A stretch of DNA of 64,000 nucleotides, taken from contig OZ253494.1 in NCBI GenBank assembly GCA_965262015.1, positions 496,001 to 560,000 on the forward strand. The letters are read 5' to 3'. The position numbers and the translations under genes were made by a program. The stretch's first letter is position 1, and each line of letters opens with the position of its first letter. The stretch is from G965262015 sp965262015. Its GTDB lineage: Bacteria > Spirochaetota > Leptospiria > Turneriellales > CBDBES01. The notes beneath the pieces are model-generated. The model saw nothing but the letters and a program-made list of their open reading frames with translations. It was not told the origin of the DNA and ran no database searches. This document shows positions 48,324 to 58,574 of this stretch, in pieces.

Positions 48324-49068
48324 TCTTTTTTGTAGAACTTGGAATTCATAGACATATGTTACAGTTATCACCTAGACCACTTTCGTTGATTCGTAAAATT
48401 TTTCATATGATGTCAAAAAATTTCAAAGAGAAGTATGGTTTTTTGTATTATACCACGTGAGATATTCATCCATGACTTATACCTCTTCTGTAGATAAATT
48501 TGACTAAGAATCCATATCTGCTTCTCTTCACACTTGCCATTTAATTGAAGTGTGTAAGGTTTAATCAAATGATGACAGATATTATGCTCTTATAATATCT
48601 GTTTAAAATCACATAGCCTAGCCTCCTTCTTTCGAGTACTATTGAAAGAAATATATTAGTAAATTCTAACCATTATCAGTTTGTACTACTTCAGGTTTAC
48701 CGTAAGCCTCAATAAATTTAAAGCAATCTTGGCATTCTCTCCATCTTTCCTATCACAAACATAAGCCAATACTAAACGGCTACAATCATCTATGCATGTG
48801 TAAATTTCATTATCTTTGCAATATCATAAATTTTTCTTGATCTTCTTCAAGAATTCCTATTTTTTTGATCTGTCATGTATAGAATGCTTAGAGACAATGT
48901 CTATTAGTGTGTTTATGTAACTTTTTTTGCTTTTAGTAAGTATTTTGTAAGAAATAATAAGAATAGTATCTGTTTAAATAATAATTTCATTTAAACCATG
49001 AGGTAAATTAAATTGTGTGTGAAACAACCCCACCATGTGTACAACGGAGCTTAAAAAGCAAGCTATGA
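48307..49068. other. Intergenic region with array repeats and transposase remnant
   Basis: About 760 bp. It holds the promoter block of NHL gene 1, a conserved block A (~48341-48540, also at 55000-55200 and ~58596-58755), a broken transposase (48640-48965), and a block B (~48800-49068, also ~55200-55405 and ~58925-59199) that ends in a decayed NHL blade coding QFNLPHGLNE just before the next gene's stop. Confidence 0.7.
48640..48965 (-). pseudogene. Decayed DDE (rve-type) transposase
   Basis: The minus strand gives NEIYTCIDDCSRLVLAYVCD then RKDGENAKIALN and, after a frameshift, FIEAYGKPEVVQTDNG followed by a stop. YxxIDDxSR and the YGxPxxxQTDNG block with catalytic Asp are hallmarks of the integrase core in IS481/IS3-type elements. 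Further stops lie upstream. Terminal repeats were not found. Confidence 0.72.
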
Positions 49069-51885
49069 TTATTGGGGTATAGTTATCTTGCGGATACGAT
49101 GGTTGTCACTATCTGCCACATATACATTGCCCGCACTATCAACTGCTATTCCATAAGGACTATTAAATTTTGCTACATTACCCATGCCATTTATAAACCC
49201 ACTAGTACCAGTACCCGCCAACGTGCTAACCACACCATCAGGTGTTATCTTACGGATACGATGGTTACTAGAATCTGCCACATATACAACCCCCGCACTA
49301 TCAACCGCTACTCCATAAGGATAATTAAACTGTGCTACATTACCCATACCATCCATAAAACCAACAACACCAGTACCCGCCAACGTGCTAACCACACCAT
49401 CAGGTGTTATCTTACGGATACGATGGTTTCCAAGATCAGCCACATATACATTACCATCACTATCAACCGCTACACCATAAGGACTATTAAATTGTGCTAC
49501 ATTACCCATACCATCCATAAACCCTCCTCCCGCAGTACCATCATCCTTAATACCAGTACCTGCCAACGTACTAACCTCACTCGTTGTACCAGACACCGTT
49601 ATCTTACGGATACGATGGTTACTATAATCTGCCACATATACATTGTCATCACTATCAATCGCTACACCATAAGGACTATTAAATTGTGCTATATTACCCG
49701 CACCATCCACATCCCCCAGAGTGCCAGTACCTGCCAACGTGCTAACCACACCACCAGACGTTATCTTACGGATACGATGATTACTCTGATCTGCTACATA
49801 TATAACCCCCGCACTATCGACCGCTACACTAGTAGGACTATTAAATTTTGCTATATTACCCGCACCATCCACATCCCCCAGAGTGCCAGTACCTGCCAAC
49901 GTGCTAACCACACCACCAGACGTTATCTTACGGATACGGTGGTTCTGACTATCTGCCACATATACATTGCCCACACTATCAACTGCTACACCAGTAGGAT
50001 AACGAAATTGTGCTGAACCAGTCATGCCATCCATAAACCCATAAGCACCAGTACCCGCCAAGATCTCAACAGAAACTATTTCTGCACAGGTTTCATCATT
50101 TTTTAACGCATAATAACTATTACAAGAAATACACTTTTCTGTGTTGGCGGTAAAAACCTTGGCTGTTGAGGGAAGGGGGTCCGGTCCATTCGTACAGATA
50201 GGATCAAACTCTTTTCTACAAAGCTCACCATCCAAACCAAAACCACTATCACAAGAAACACATTTTTCTGTGTTGTCACTAGAAACCTTGATGGTTGAGG
50301 CCGTACCATGCGTACAAATGGGATCAATGGTGGGGATTTTTGTGATTATCTTACGGATACGATTGTTACCAAGATCTGTCACGTATACATTATTTACACC
50401 ATCAACCGCTACTCCACCAGGCCGATTAAATTGTGCTAAACTACCTGTGCCATCCCTGCACGTGATGGTAGTGCCAGTAGTACCAGGACATGGAGTACCC
50501 GTAGTAGTGCCTCCACCCGCCAACGTACTAACCTCACTCGTTGTACCAGACACCGTTATCTTACGGATACGATGGTTACTAATATCTGCCACATATATAA
50601 CCCCCACACTATCAACTGCTATTCCAGTAGGACTTCTAAATTGTGCTACATTACCCATGCCATCCACATCCCCCAGAGTGCCAGTACCTGCCAACGTACT
50701 AACCATAATTAGCTCATTACCCATAGGATCCACGGTTATCTTGATCTTACGGATACGATGATTACCCTGATCTGCCACATATATAACCCCCACACTATCA
50801 ACCGCTATTCCATAAGGATTACTAAATTGTGCTGAACTACCTGTGCCATCCCTGCACGTGATGGTAGTACTACCGGCACTACCGGGACATGGAGTACCCG
50901 TAGTGCCCCCACCCGCCAACGTGCTAACCACACCACCAGGTGTTATCTTACGGATACGGTGGTTCTGACTATCTGCCACATATACAACCCCCGCACTACC
51001 AACCGCTACTCCATAAGGATTATTAAATTTTGCTGAACCAGTCATGCCATTCGTATCATCCATAAACCCAGCAACACCAGTACCCGCCAATGTGCTAACC
51101 ACACCCATTGATGTTACCTTACGGATACGATGGTTATCCCGATCTGCTACATATAAATTATTACTTGTATCAAATACCAAACCAGTAGGTTTATTAAAAC
51201 TACCTGCACCATGATTACTATAAGCTGAGGTACCCGGTGTACCTGCAATGGTTGCAGTTACACCGTCAGATTTTATCTTACGTATTATATGATTACCATC
51301 TGGAACATAAATGTCCCCTAAACGATTTGTTACAATACCACGAGGCTGATGAAATTGAGTTAGTGTACCAAGACCATTATTATTACCATTCGTACCATCC
51401 CCTGCAATGGTAATAACACAAGGTGGTGGTATATGCTTTAAGCTAAGTTGCAGGGTTTCCATGTTACCATCAAGATTTTCTATGCTTAATTGGATGGTTT
51501 TTATTTCACAGCGTAATTGTTTTTTTACGGTTAGGCTGATATCTATTTGATTTGTTCCTGCTGGCATTTCAATGATATTTTTTACATGATGATTGGGATA
51601 GTTTGGTGTATGTAAAACAAATGGATTTGTTGCGAATGCGTAATCACGAGGTGCGAATGCTGTTCCACTCACAAGAAACCTGACCCTTCTGGAATACTTT
51701 AAGATTTCATTGGCCCTAATGCGTATTGTATGGGTACCTGTGTCTATTATAGTTGTTTCTGTGGCAAATCGAAAATAAGGTATAGAGGATTGCACAGGGG
51801 ATGAGACACTTGCTGGATCCGTACAAGAGAACACAAGTAACCCAGCTATACAGGTAGCTAAGTAATAAGTATATGTATTAATCAT
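49069..51885 (-). CDS. NHL-repeat lipoprotein 2 (6 + 6 blades, 2 Cys modules)
   Basis: A 938-residue paralogue from ATG 51885 (MINTYTYYLATC); in-frame ATGs further up lie in promoter DNA. Lipobox V-F-S-C. The Calx-beta-like domain is almost identical to the other members, with one visible difference (VRFLVSG). Six NHL blades, two cysteine modules (HGTASTIKVSSDNTEKC; NGPDPLPSTAKVF, whose inter-Cys spacing is longer), six blades, end RIRKITIPQ. The first blade carries VPDGNHIIRKI in place of VSDGNH. Its promoter lacks a recognisable -10 at the usual place, so expression is uncertain. An envelope lipoprotein with paired propellers; ligand unknown. Confidence 0.88.
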   Translation of the reverse strand: MINTYTYYLATCIAGLLVFSCTDPASVSSPVQSSIPYFRFATETTIIDTGTHTIRIRANEILKYSRRVRFLVSGTAFAPRDYAFATNPFVLHTPNYPNHHVKNIIEMPAGTNQIDISLTVKKQLRCEIKTIQLSIENLDGNMETLQLSLKHIPPPCVITIAGDGTNGNNNGLGTLTQFHQPRGIVTNRLGDIYVPDGNHIIRKIKSDGVTATIAGTPGTSAYSNHGAGSFNKPTGLVFDTSNNLYVADRDNHRIRKVTSMGVVSTLAGTGVAGFMDDTNGMTGSAKFNNPYGVAVGSAGVVYVADSQNHRIRKITPGGVVSTLAGGGTTGTPCPGSAGSTTITCRDGTGSSAQFSNPYGIAVDSVGVIYVADQGNHRIRKIKITVDPMGNELIMVSTLAGTGTLGDVDGMGNVAQFRSPTGIAVDSVGVIYVADISNHRIRKITVSGTTSEVSTLAGGGTTTGTPCPGTTGTTITCRDGTGSLAQFNRPGGVAVDGVNNVYVTDLGNNRIRKIITKIPTIDPICTHGTASTIKVSSDNTEKCVSCDSGFGLDGELCRKEFDPICTNGPDPLPSTAKVFTANTEKCISCNSYYALKNDETCAEIVSVEILAGTGAYGFMDGMTGSAQFRYPTGVAVDSVGNVYVADSQNHRIRKITSGGVVSTLAGTGTLGDVDGAGNIAKFNSPTSVAVDSAGVIYVADQSNHRIRKITSGGVVSTLAGTGTLGDVDGAGNIAQFNSPYGVAIDSDDNVYVADYSNHRIRKITVSGTTSEVSTLAGTGIKDDGTAGGGFMDGMGNVAQFNSPYGVAVDSDGNVYVADLGNHRIRKITPDGVVSTLAGTGVVGFMDGMGNVAQFNYPYGVAVDSAGVVYVADSSNHRIRKITPDGVVSTLAGTGTSGFINGMGNVAKFNSPYGIAVDSAGNVYVADSDNHRIRKITIPQ

Positions 51886-51909
51886 ACGGACCATTATATG
51901 AATGGCTAC

Positions 51910-51938
51910 GTTTGTATGTATCTTAAATATAAAGTCAA
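51910..51938 (-). promoter_or_regulatory. Degenerate promoter of NHL gene 2
   Basis: -35 TTGACT (51933-51938) is kept, but 17 nt on the sequence is ACAAAC, not a -10. The -35 is also 48 nt from the start codon against 42-43 nt in the four paralogues, as if ~6 nt were inserted. It may be weak or silent. Confidence 0.55.
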
Positions 51939-51944
51939 TCTTTT

Positions 51945-52099
51945 TTGTAGAACCCATAAACATGTGTTACATGTTGTCCTCTAAAGCACCTCCATAGCTT
52001 CGTAAAACTTTTCATGTGGTTTCAAAAATTCCAAAGAGAAGTATGGTCTGTGAAAACACCTTGCCATGTGTACAACGGATCTTAAAAAGCAAACTGTGA
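51945..52099. repeat. Short form of the intergenic block between NHL genes 2 and 3
   Basis: A shortened copy of blocks A and B: a cgtaaaacttttcatgtgg-like segment, caaagagaagtatggt, then the cttaaaaagcaaactgtgat tail common to the 3' side of each array gene. Confidence 0.7.
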
Positions 52100-54943
52100 T
52101 TATTGGGGTATAGTTATCTTACGGATACGATGACCAGACTGATCTGCCACATATATATTACCTGCATTATCAACTGCTACTCCAGCAGGTTGATTAAATC
52201 GTGCTGAATCACCCCTGCATATGACGCTAGTACCAGGACATGGGGAAGTACCCACAATGCCAGTACCTGCCAACGTACTAACCACACCCATTGATGTTAT
52301 CTTACGGATACGATAGTTACTATAATCTGCCACATATATATTACCTGCATTATCAACTGCTACTCCAGTAGGTTGATTAAATCGTGCTATATTACCCGCA
52401 CCATCCATAAACCCTATAGCCCCAGTACCCGCCAATGTGCTAACCACGCCCATTGGTGTTACCTTACGGATACGATGGTTCTCGCTATCTGTCACATATA
52501 CATTGCCATCACTATCAACCGCTACACTAGTAGGACTATTAAATTTTGCTATATTACCCGCACCATCCACATCCCCCATAGTGCCAGTACCTGCCAACGT
52601 ACTAACCACACCCATTGATGTTATTTTACGGATACGATGGTTACTATAATCTGCCACATATACATTGTCATCACTATCAATCGCTACACCATAAGGATTA
52701 TTAAATTTTGCTATATTACCCGCACCATCCACATCCCCCATAGTGCCAGTACCTGCCAACGTACTAACCTCACTCGTTGTACCAGACACCGTTATTTTAC
52801 GGATACGATGGTTACTATAATCTGCCACATATACATTGCCCGCACTATCAACCGCTACACCAGATGGCTCGTTAAATTGTGCTGAACTAGCCATGCCATT
52901 CGTATCATCCATAAACCCATAAGCACCAGTACCCGCCAACGTACTAACCTCACTCGTTGTACCAGACACCGTTATCTTACGGATACGATGGTTCTGAGTA
53001 TCTACCACATATACATTGCCCACACTATCAACTGCTACACCAGTAGGATAATGAAATTGTGCCAAAGTACCCACACCATCCATAGACCCAATAGTACCAG
53101 TACCCGCCAAGATCTCAACAGAAACTATTTCTGCACAGGTTTCATCATTTTTTAACGCATAATCACTATTACAAGAAATACACTTTTCTGTGTTGGCGGT
53201 AAAAACCTTTGCTATTGAGGCAACACCATTCGTACAAATAGGATCAAACTCTTTTCTACAAAGTTCACCATCCAAACTAAAACCACTATTACAAGAAATG
53301 CATTTTTCTGTGTTGGCGGTAAAAAGCTTTGCTGTTGAGACAACACCATTCGTACAAATAGGATCAATGGTAGGAATTTTTGTAGTTATCTTACGGATAC
53401 GATGGTTACCATGATCTGTCACATATACAACCCCCGCACTATCAACCGCTACACTAACAGGCTGATTAAATTGTGCTATATTACCCATGCCGTCCATAAA
53501 CCCATCAGCACCAGTACCCGCCAACGTGCTAACCACACCACCAGGCGTTATCTTACGGATACGGTGGTTACTAGAATCTGTCACATATATAACCCCCGCA
53601 CTATCAACTGCTACACCAATAGGCCGATTAAATTGTGCTATATTACCTGCACCATCCATATCCCCTATAGCTCCAGTACCCGCTAACGTACCAACCACAC
53701 TCGTCGTACCAGACACCGTTATCTTACGAATACGATGGTTATCCCGATCTGCCACATATATAACCCCCGCACTATCAACCGCTATACCATAAGGACTATT
53801 AAATCGTGCATCTGTACCGGTGCCATCTTTGCAGGTTTCTCCACTTGTTGCGGGGGTTATCAGGGTAGTAGTGCCGCATTCAGTAGCAGTCACCCCTCCC
53901 GCATCACCACCCGCCAAGGTACTAACCACACCACCCGGCGTTATCTTACGGATACGGTGGTTCTGACTATCTGCCACATATACAACCCCCGCACTACCAA
54001 CCGCTACACCAGTAGGATTATTAAATCGTGCATCTGTACCGGTGCCATCTTTGCAGGTTTCTCCACTTGTTGTTGCGGGGGTTATCAGGGTAGTAGTGCC
54101 GCATTCAGTAGCAGTCACCCTTCCCGCATCACCACCCGCCAAGGTACTAACCACACCACCAGGTGTTATCTTACGGATACGATGGTTATCCCGATCTGCC
54201 ACATACAAATTATTGCTTGTATCAAATACTAAACCAGTAGGGTAATGAAAACTACCTGCACCATGATTACTATAAGCTGAGGTACCCGGTGTACCTGCGA
54301 TGGTTGTAGTTACACCATCAGATTTTATCTTACGTATTATATGACTACCATCTGAAACATAAATTTCTCCTAAACGATTTGTTACAATACCACGAGGCTG
54401 ATGAAATTGAGTTAGTGTACCAAGACCATTATTACTACCGGACGTACCATCCCCTGCAATGGTAATAACACAGGGTGGTGGTATATGCTTTAAGCTAAGT
54501 TGCAGGGTTTCCATGTTACCATCAAGGTTTTCTATGCTTAATTGGATGGTTTTTATCTCACAGCGTAATTGTTTTTTTACGGTTAGGCTAATATCTATCT
54601 GATTTGTTCCTGCTGGCATTTCAATGATATTTTTTACATGATGATTGGGATAGTTTGGTGTATGTAGAACAAATGGCTTTGTTGCGAATGCGTAATCACG
54701 AGGTGCAAATGCTGTTCCACTCACAACAAACCTGACCCTTCTGGAATACTTTAAGATTTCATTAGCCCTAATGCGTATTTTATGGGCACCTGTGTCTATT
54801 ATAGTCTCTTCTGTGGCAAATCGAAAGTGGGCTATACTAGATTGCAAAGGAGACTTATTAAGAAGATTTGGTGGACCCGTACAAGAGAACACAAGCAACC
54901 CAGTTAGACAGGTAGTTAAATAATAAGCATATGCATTAATCAT
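52100..54943 (-). CDS. NHL-repeat lipoprotein 3 (6 + 6 blades, 2 Cys modules)
   Basis: A 947-residue paralogue, ATG 54943 (MINAYAYYLTTC); no earlier in-frame start exists, which fixes the start for the whole family. Lipobox V-F-S-C, followed by a longer NLLNKSPLQ linker shared with gene 5. Calx-beta-like domain, six NHL blades, two cysteine modules, six blades, end RIRKITIPQ. Inserts between blades 2-3 and 3-4 (GGDAGRVTATECGTTTLITP; GGDAGGVTATECGTTTLITP) are unique to this member and carry extra cysteine pairs (TECG, GETCKDG). These blade-connecting loops, at one face of the propeller, vary most between members. Confidence 0.88.
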   Translation of the reverse strand: MINAYAYYLTTCLTGLLVFSCTGPPNLLNKSPLQSSIAHFRFATEETIIDTGAHKIRIRANEILKYSRRVRFVVSGTAFAPRDYAFATKPFVLHTPNYPNHHVKNIIEMPAGTNQIDISLTVKKQLRCEIKTIQLSIENLDGNMETLQLSLKHIPPPCVITIAGDGTSGSNNGLGTLTQFHQPRGIVTNRLGEIYVSDGSHIIRKIKSDGVTTTIAGTPGTSAYSNHGAGSFHYPTGLVFDTSNNLYVADRDNHRIRKITPGGVVSTLAGGDAGRVTATECGTTTLITPATTSGETCKDGTGTDARFNNPTGVAVGSAGVVYVADSQNHRIRKITPGGVVSTLAGGDAGGVTATECGTTTLITPATSGETCKDGTGTDARFNSPYGIAVDSAGVIYVADRDNHRIRKITVSGTTSVVGTLAGTGAIGDMDGAGNIAQFNRPIGVAVDSAGVIYVTDSSNHRIRKITPGGVVSTLAGTGADGFMDGMGNIAQFNQPVSVAVDSAGVVYVTDHGNHRIRKITTKIPTIDPICTNGVVSTAKLFTANTEKCISCNSGFSLDGELCRKEFDPICTNGVASIAKVFTANTEKCISCNSDYALKNDETCAEIVSVEILAGTGTIGSMDGVGTLAQFHYPTGVAVDSVGNVYVVDTQNHRIRKITVSGTTSEVSTLAGTGAYGFMDDTNGMASSAQFNEPSGVAVDSAGNVYVADYSNHRIRKITVSGTTSEVSTLAGTGTMGDVDGAGNIAKFNNPYGVAIDSDDNVYVADYSNHRIRKITSMGVVSTLAGTGTMGDVDGAGNIAKFNSPTSVAVDSDGNVYVTDSENHRIRKVTPMGVVSTLAGTGAIGFMDGAGNIARFNQPTGVAVDNAGNIYVADYSNYRIRKITSMGVVSTLAGTGIVGTSPCPGTSVICRGDSARFNQPAGVAVDNAGNIYVADQSGHRIRKITIPQ

Positions 54944-55406
54944 ACGGATTGCTACATGTTAAGAGTACAATATGTATTTTTATAAGTCAATCTTTTTTGT
55001 AGAACTGTGAACTCATAGACATATGTCACAGTTATCACCTAGACCACTTTCGTTGATTCGTGAAATTTTTCATGTGGTGTCAAAAATTTTCAAAGAGAAG
55101 TATGGTTTTTTGTATTATACCACGTGAGATATTCATCCATGACTTATACCTCTTCTGTAGATAAATTTGACTAAGAATCCATATCTGCTTCTCTTCACAA
55201 ATTTAAATGAAATCTTTCTATCTTGCCATTTTGATCTTCTTCAAGGATTCCTATTTTTTTGGTCTGTCATGTAATGAGTGTTTGGATAAGAAATAATAAG
55301 AATAGTATCCGTTTAAATAATAATTTCATTTAAACCATGAGGCAAATTAAATTGTCTGTGAAATACCCCGCCATGTGTACAATGGATCTTAAAAAGCAAA
55401 CTGTGA
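54944..55406. other. Intergenic region with array blocks A and B
   Basis: About 460 bp: the promoter block of gene 3, block A (55000-55200, very close to 48341-48540) and a shortened block B (~55200-55405) ending in the common aaagcaaactgtgattattg tail of gene 4. No transposase core remains here. Confidence 0.7.
54962..54990 (-). promoter_or_regulatory. Promoter of NHL gene 3
   Basis: -35 TTGACT (54985-54990), 17-nt spacer, -10 TACTCT (54962-54967), weaker than in gene 1; 19 nt from the -10 to the start codon. Confidence 0.65.
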
Positions 55407-58400
55407 TTATTGGGGTATAGTTATCTTACGGATACGATGGTTATCCTGATCTGCCACATACATAACTCCCGCATTATCAACCGCTACACCTATAGGATTA
55501 TCAAATTGTGCTATATTGCCTGCACCATTACTAAAACCTCCTCCTTCTGTCATCACTCCTTGAAACGTTGTTATACCAGTACCCGCCAACGTGCTAACCG
55601 TAATTACTTCATTATTCATAGCATCCATGGTTATCTTAATTTTACGGATACGATAGTTCCGCCTATCTGCCACATATACATTATCCGCACTATCAACCGC
55701 TACACCATGAGGACTACTAAATCGTGCCAAACTACCTGTACCATTCATAAACCCTCCTCCCGCAGTACCATCAGCCTTAATACCAGTACCCGCCAACGTG
55801 CTAACCATAATTACTTCATTATTCATAGCATCCATGGTTATCTTAATTTTACGGATACGATGATTCTGACTATCTGTCACATATACATTGCCCACACTAT
55901 CAACCGCTACACCATAAGGCTTATTAAATTGTGCCGAACTACCTGTGCCATCCATAAACCCTCCTCCCGCAGTACCATCAGCCTTAATACCAGTACCTGC
56001 TAACGTGCTAACCTCAACCACACCCATAGAATTCGTGGTTATCTTACGGATACGATGGTTATTATAATCTGCCACATATACAACCCCCGCACTACCAACC
56101 GCTATACCACTAGGACTATTAAATTTTGCCACATTACCCACATCATCCATAAACCCACTAGTACCAGTACCTGCTAACGTGCTAACCTCAACCACACCCA
56201 TAGAATTCGTGGTTATCCTACGGATACGATGGTTATTATAATCTGCCACATATACATTGCCCACACTATCAACCGCTACACCAGATGGCTTGTTAAATTG
56301 TGCTGAACCAGCCATGCCATTCGTATCATCCATAAACCCACTAGTAGCAGTACCTGCGAACGTGCTAACCATACCTGTAGATGTTACCTTACGGATACGA
56401 TGGTTACTATAATCTGCCACATATACATTGCCTGAACCATCAACCGCTACACCTATAGGCTCATTAAATTTTGCTACAGTACCTGCACCATCCATAAAAC
56501 CAATACTAAAAGTACCTGCCAACGTGCTAACCATAATTTCTGCACAGGTTTCATCGTTTTTTAATGTATAATAACTATCACAAGAAACACACTTTTCTAT
56601 ATTAGCAGTAAAAAATTTTGCTGTTGAGATAACACCATTCGTACAAATAGAATCAAACTGTTGTCTACAACGCTCGCCATCCAAACCAAAACCACTATCA
56701 CAAGAAACACATTTTTCTGTGTTGGCGGTAAAAAGCTTGATGTTTGAGGGGGTTCCATTCGTACAAATAGGATCGAGCTCTTCTCTACAAAGCTCGCCAT
56801 CCAAACCAAAACCACTATCACAAGAAACACATTTTTCTGTGTTGGCGGTAAAAAGCTTGATGTTTGAGGGGGTTCCATTCGTACAAATAGGATCAAACTG
56901 TTCTCCGCAAATATCACCATTTAGATTAAAACCACTATTACAAGAAGTGCATTTTTCTGTGTTGGCGGTAAAAAGCTTGATGTTTGAGGGGGTTCCATTC
57001 GTACAAATAGGATTAATGGTGGGAATTTCTGTAGTTATCTTACGGATACGATTGTTACCATAATCTGCCACATATATAACCCCCGCACTATCAACCGCTA
57101 TACCATGAGGATAATTAAATCGTGCTGAACTACCTGTGCCATCCCTGCACGTGACGGTAATGCCAGTAGTGCCAGGACATAGAGTACCCCTTGTACCACC
57201 ACCTGCCAACGTGCTAACCACACCACCAGGTGTTATCTGCCGGATACGATGATTAATAGTATCTGCCACATATACAAACCCTGAACCATCAACCGCTACT
57301 CCAGTAGGACTATTAAATTTTGCTATATCGCCCGCACCATCTATAAAACCATTACTACCAGTACCCGCCAATGTGCTAACCATACCACCAGGTATTATCT
57401 TACGGATACGATGGTTATTCTTATCTGTCACATATACATTGTCTGAACCATCAACCGCTACACCATAAGGAAAATTAAATTTTGCTATATCGCCTGCACC
57501 ATTCATAAAACCACTACTACCAGTACCCGCCAATGTGCTAACCATACCACCAGGTGTTATCTTACGGATACGATGATTCTCACTATCTGCCACATATACA
57601 AACCCTGCACTATCAACCGCTACTCCAGTAGGATAATTAAATCGTGCTGAACTACCTATGCCATCCCTGCACGTGACGGTAGTGCCAGTAGTGCCAGGAC
57701 ATGGAGTACCCGTAGTGCCACCACCTGTCAACGTACTAACTATACCCATAGACGTTATCTTACGGATAAGATGGTTATCCCAATCGGCCACATACAAATT
57801 ATTACTTGTATCAAATACTAAACCAGTAGGTTCACTAAAACTACCTGTACCATGATTACTAAAAGCTATGGCATCCAATGTACCTACGAAGGTTGTAGTT
57901 ACACCATCAGATTTTATTTTACGTATTATATGATTACCATCTGAAACATAAATTTCTCCTAAACGATTTGTTACAATACCACGAGGCTGATGAAATTGAG
58001 TTAGTGTACCAAGACCATTATTACTACCGGACGTACCATCCCCTGCAATGGTAATAACACAGGGTGGTGGTATATGCTTTAAGCTAAGTTGCAGGGTTTC
58101 CATGTTACCATCAAGATTTTCTATGCTTAATTGGATGGTTTTTATTTCACAGCGTAATTGTTTTTTTACGGTTAGGCTGATATCTATTTGATTTGTTCCT
58201 GCTGACATTTCGATGATATTTTTTACATGATGATTGGGATAGTTTGGTGTATGTAAAACAAATGGCTTTGTTACGAATGCGTAATCACGAGGTGCAAATG
58301 CTGTTCCACTCACAACAAACCTGACCCTTTTGGAATACTTTAAGATTTCATTAGCCCTAATGCGTATTTTATGGGTACCTGTGCCTATTGTAGTTTCTTC

Positions 58401-58526
58401 TGTGGCAAATCGAAAATAAGGTATAGAGGATTGCACAGGGGATGGGATACTTGGTGGGCCCGTACAAGAGAATACAAGTAACCCAGCTATACAGGTAGCT
58501 AAGTAATAAGTATATGAACTAATCAC
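55407..58526 (-). CDS. NHL-repeat lipoprotein 4 (6 + 6 blades, 4 Cys modules)
   Basis: The largest member, about 1039 residues from GTG 58526, the codon that aligns with the ATG start of the paralogues and has the same 19-nt distance from the -10. ATG 58535/58538 sits at the predicted transcription start and is less likely. Lipobox V-F-S-C, Calx-beta-like domain with KRVRFVVSG, six NHL blades, four cysteine modules (three starting NGTPSNIKLFTANTEKC), six blades. Blade-linking loops in the second half are long (GIKADGTAGGGFM; ITMDAMNNEVI twice; GITTFQGVMTEGGGFS). End RIRKITIPQ. Confidence 0.87.
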   Translation of the reverse strand: MISSYTYYLATCIAGLLVFSCTGPPSIPSPVQSSIPYFRFATEETTIGTGTHKIRIRANEILKYSKRVRFVVSGTAFAPRDYAFVTKPFVLHTPNYPNHHVKNIIEMSAGTNQIDISLTVKKQLRCEIKTIQLSIENLDGNMETLQLSLKHIPPPCVITIAGDGTSGSNNGLGTLTQFHQPRGIVTNRLGEIYVSDGNHIIRKIKSDGVTTTFVGTLDAIAFSNHGTGSFSEPTGLVFDTSNNLYVADWDNHLIRKITSMGIVSTLTGGGTTGTPCPGTTGTTVTCRDGIGSSARFNYPTGVAVDSAGFVYVADSENHRIRKITPGGMVSTLAGTGSSGFMNGAGDIAKFNFPYGVAVDGSDNVYVTDKNNHRIRKIIPGGMVSTLAGTGSNGFIDGAGDIAKFNSPTGVAVDGSGFVYVADTINHRIRQITPGGVVSTLAGGGTRGTLCPGTTGITVTCRDGTGSSARFNYPHGIAVDSAGVIYVADYGNNRIRKITTEIPTINPICTNGTPSNIKLFTANTEKCTSCNSGFNLNGDICGEQFDPICTNGTPSNIKLFTANTEKCVSCDSGFGLDGELCREELDPICTNGTPSNIKLFTANTEKCVSCDSGFGLDGERCRQQFDSICTNGVISTAKFFTANIEKCVSCDSYYTLKNDETCAEIMVSTLAGTFSIGFMDGAGTVAKFNEPIGVAVDGSGNVYVADYSNHRIRKVTSTGMVSTFAGTATSGFMDDTNGMAGSAQFNKPSGVAVDSVGNVYVADYNNHRIRRITTNSMGVVEVSTLAGTGTSGFMDDVGNVAKFNSPSGIAVGSAGVVYVADYNNHRIRKITTNSMGVVEVSTLAGTGIKADGTAGGGFMDGTGSSAQFNKPYGVAVDSVGNVYVTDSQNHRIRKIKITMDAMNNEVIMVSTLAGTGIKADGTAGGGFMNGTGSLARFSSPHGVAVDSADNVYVADRRNYRIRKIKITMDAMNNEVITVSTLAGTGITTFQGVMTEGGGFSNGAGNIAQFDNPIGVAVDNAGVMYVADQDNHRIRKITIPQ

Positions 58527-58544
58527 ACGGAGCATCATGCAAAT

Positions 58545-58574
58545 CTTATATAACATATATTTTATATAAGTCAA
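58545..58574 (-). promoter_or_regulatory. Promoter of NHL gene 4
   Basis: -35 TTGACT (58569-58574), 18-nt spacer, -10 TATAAG (58545-58550); 19 nt from the -10 to the GTG. Confidence 0.7.

Noticed and set aside
49072..50016. Long open frames on the plus strand through the NHL genes (also 53402-54232, 55410-56003, 59203-60135)
   Set aside because: They are antisense shadows: repeats whose length is a multiple of three keep the opposite strand open. The translations are repetitive Thr/His/Arg strings with no domain, start signal or promoter.
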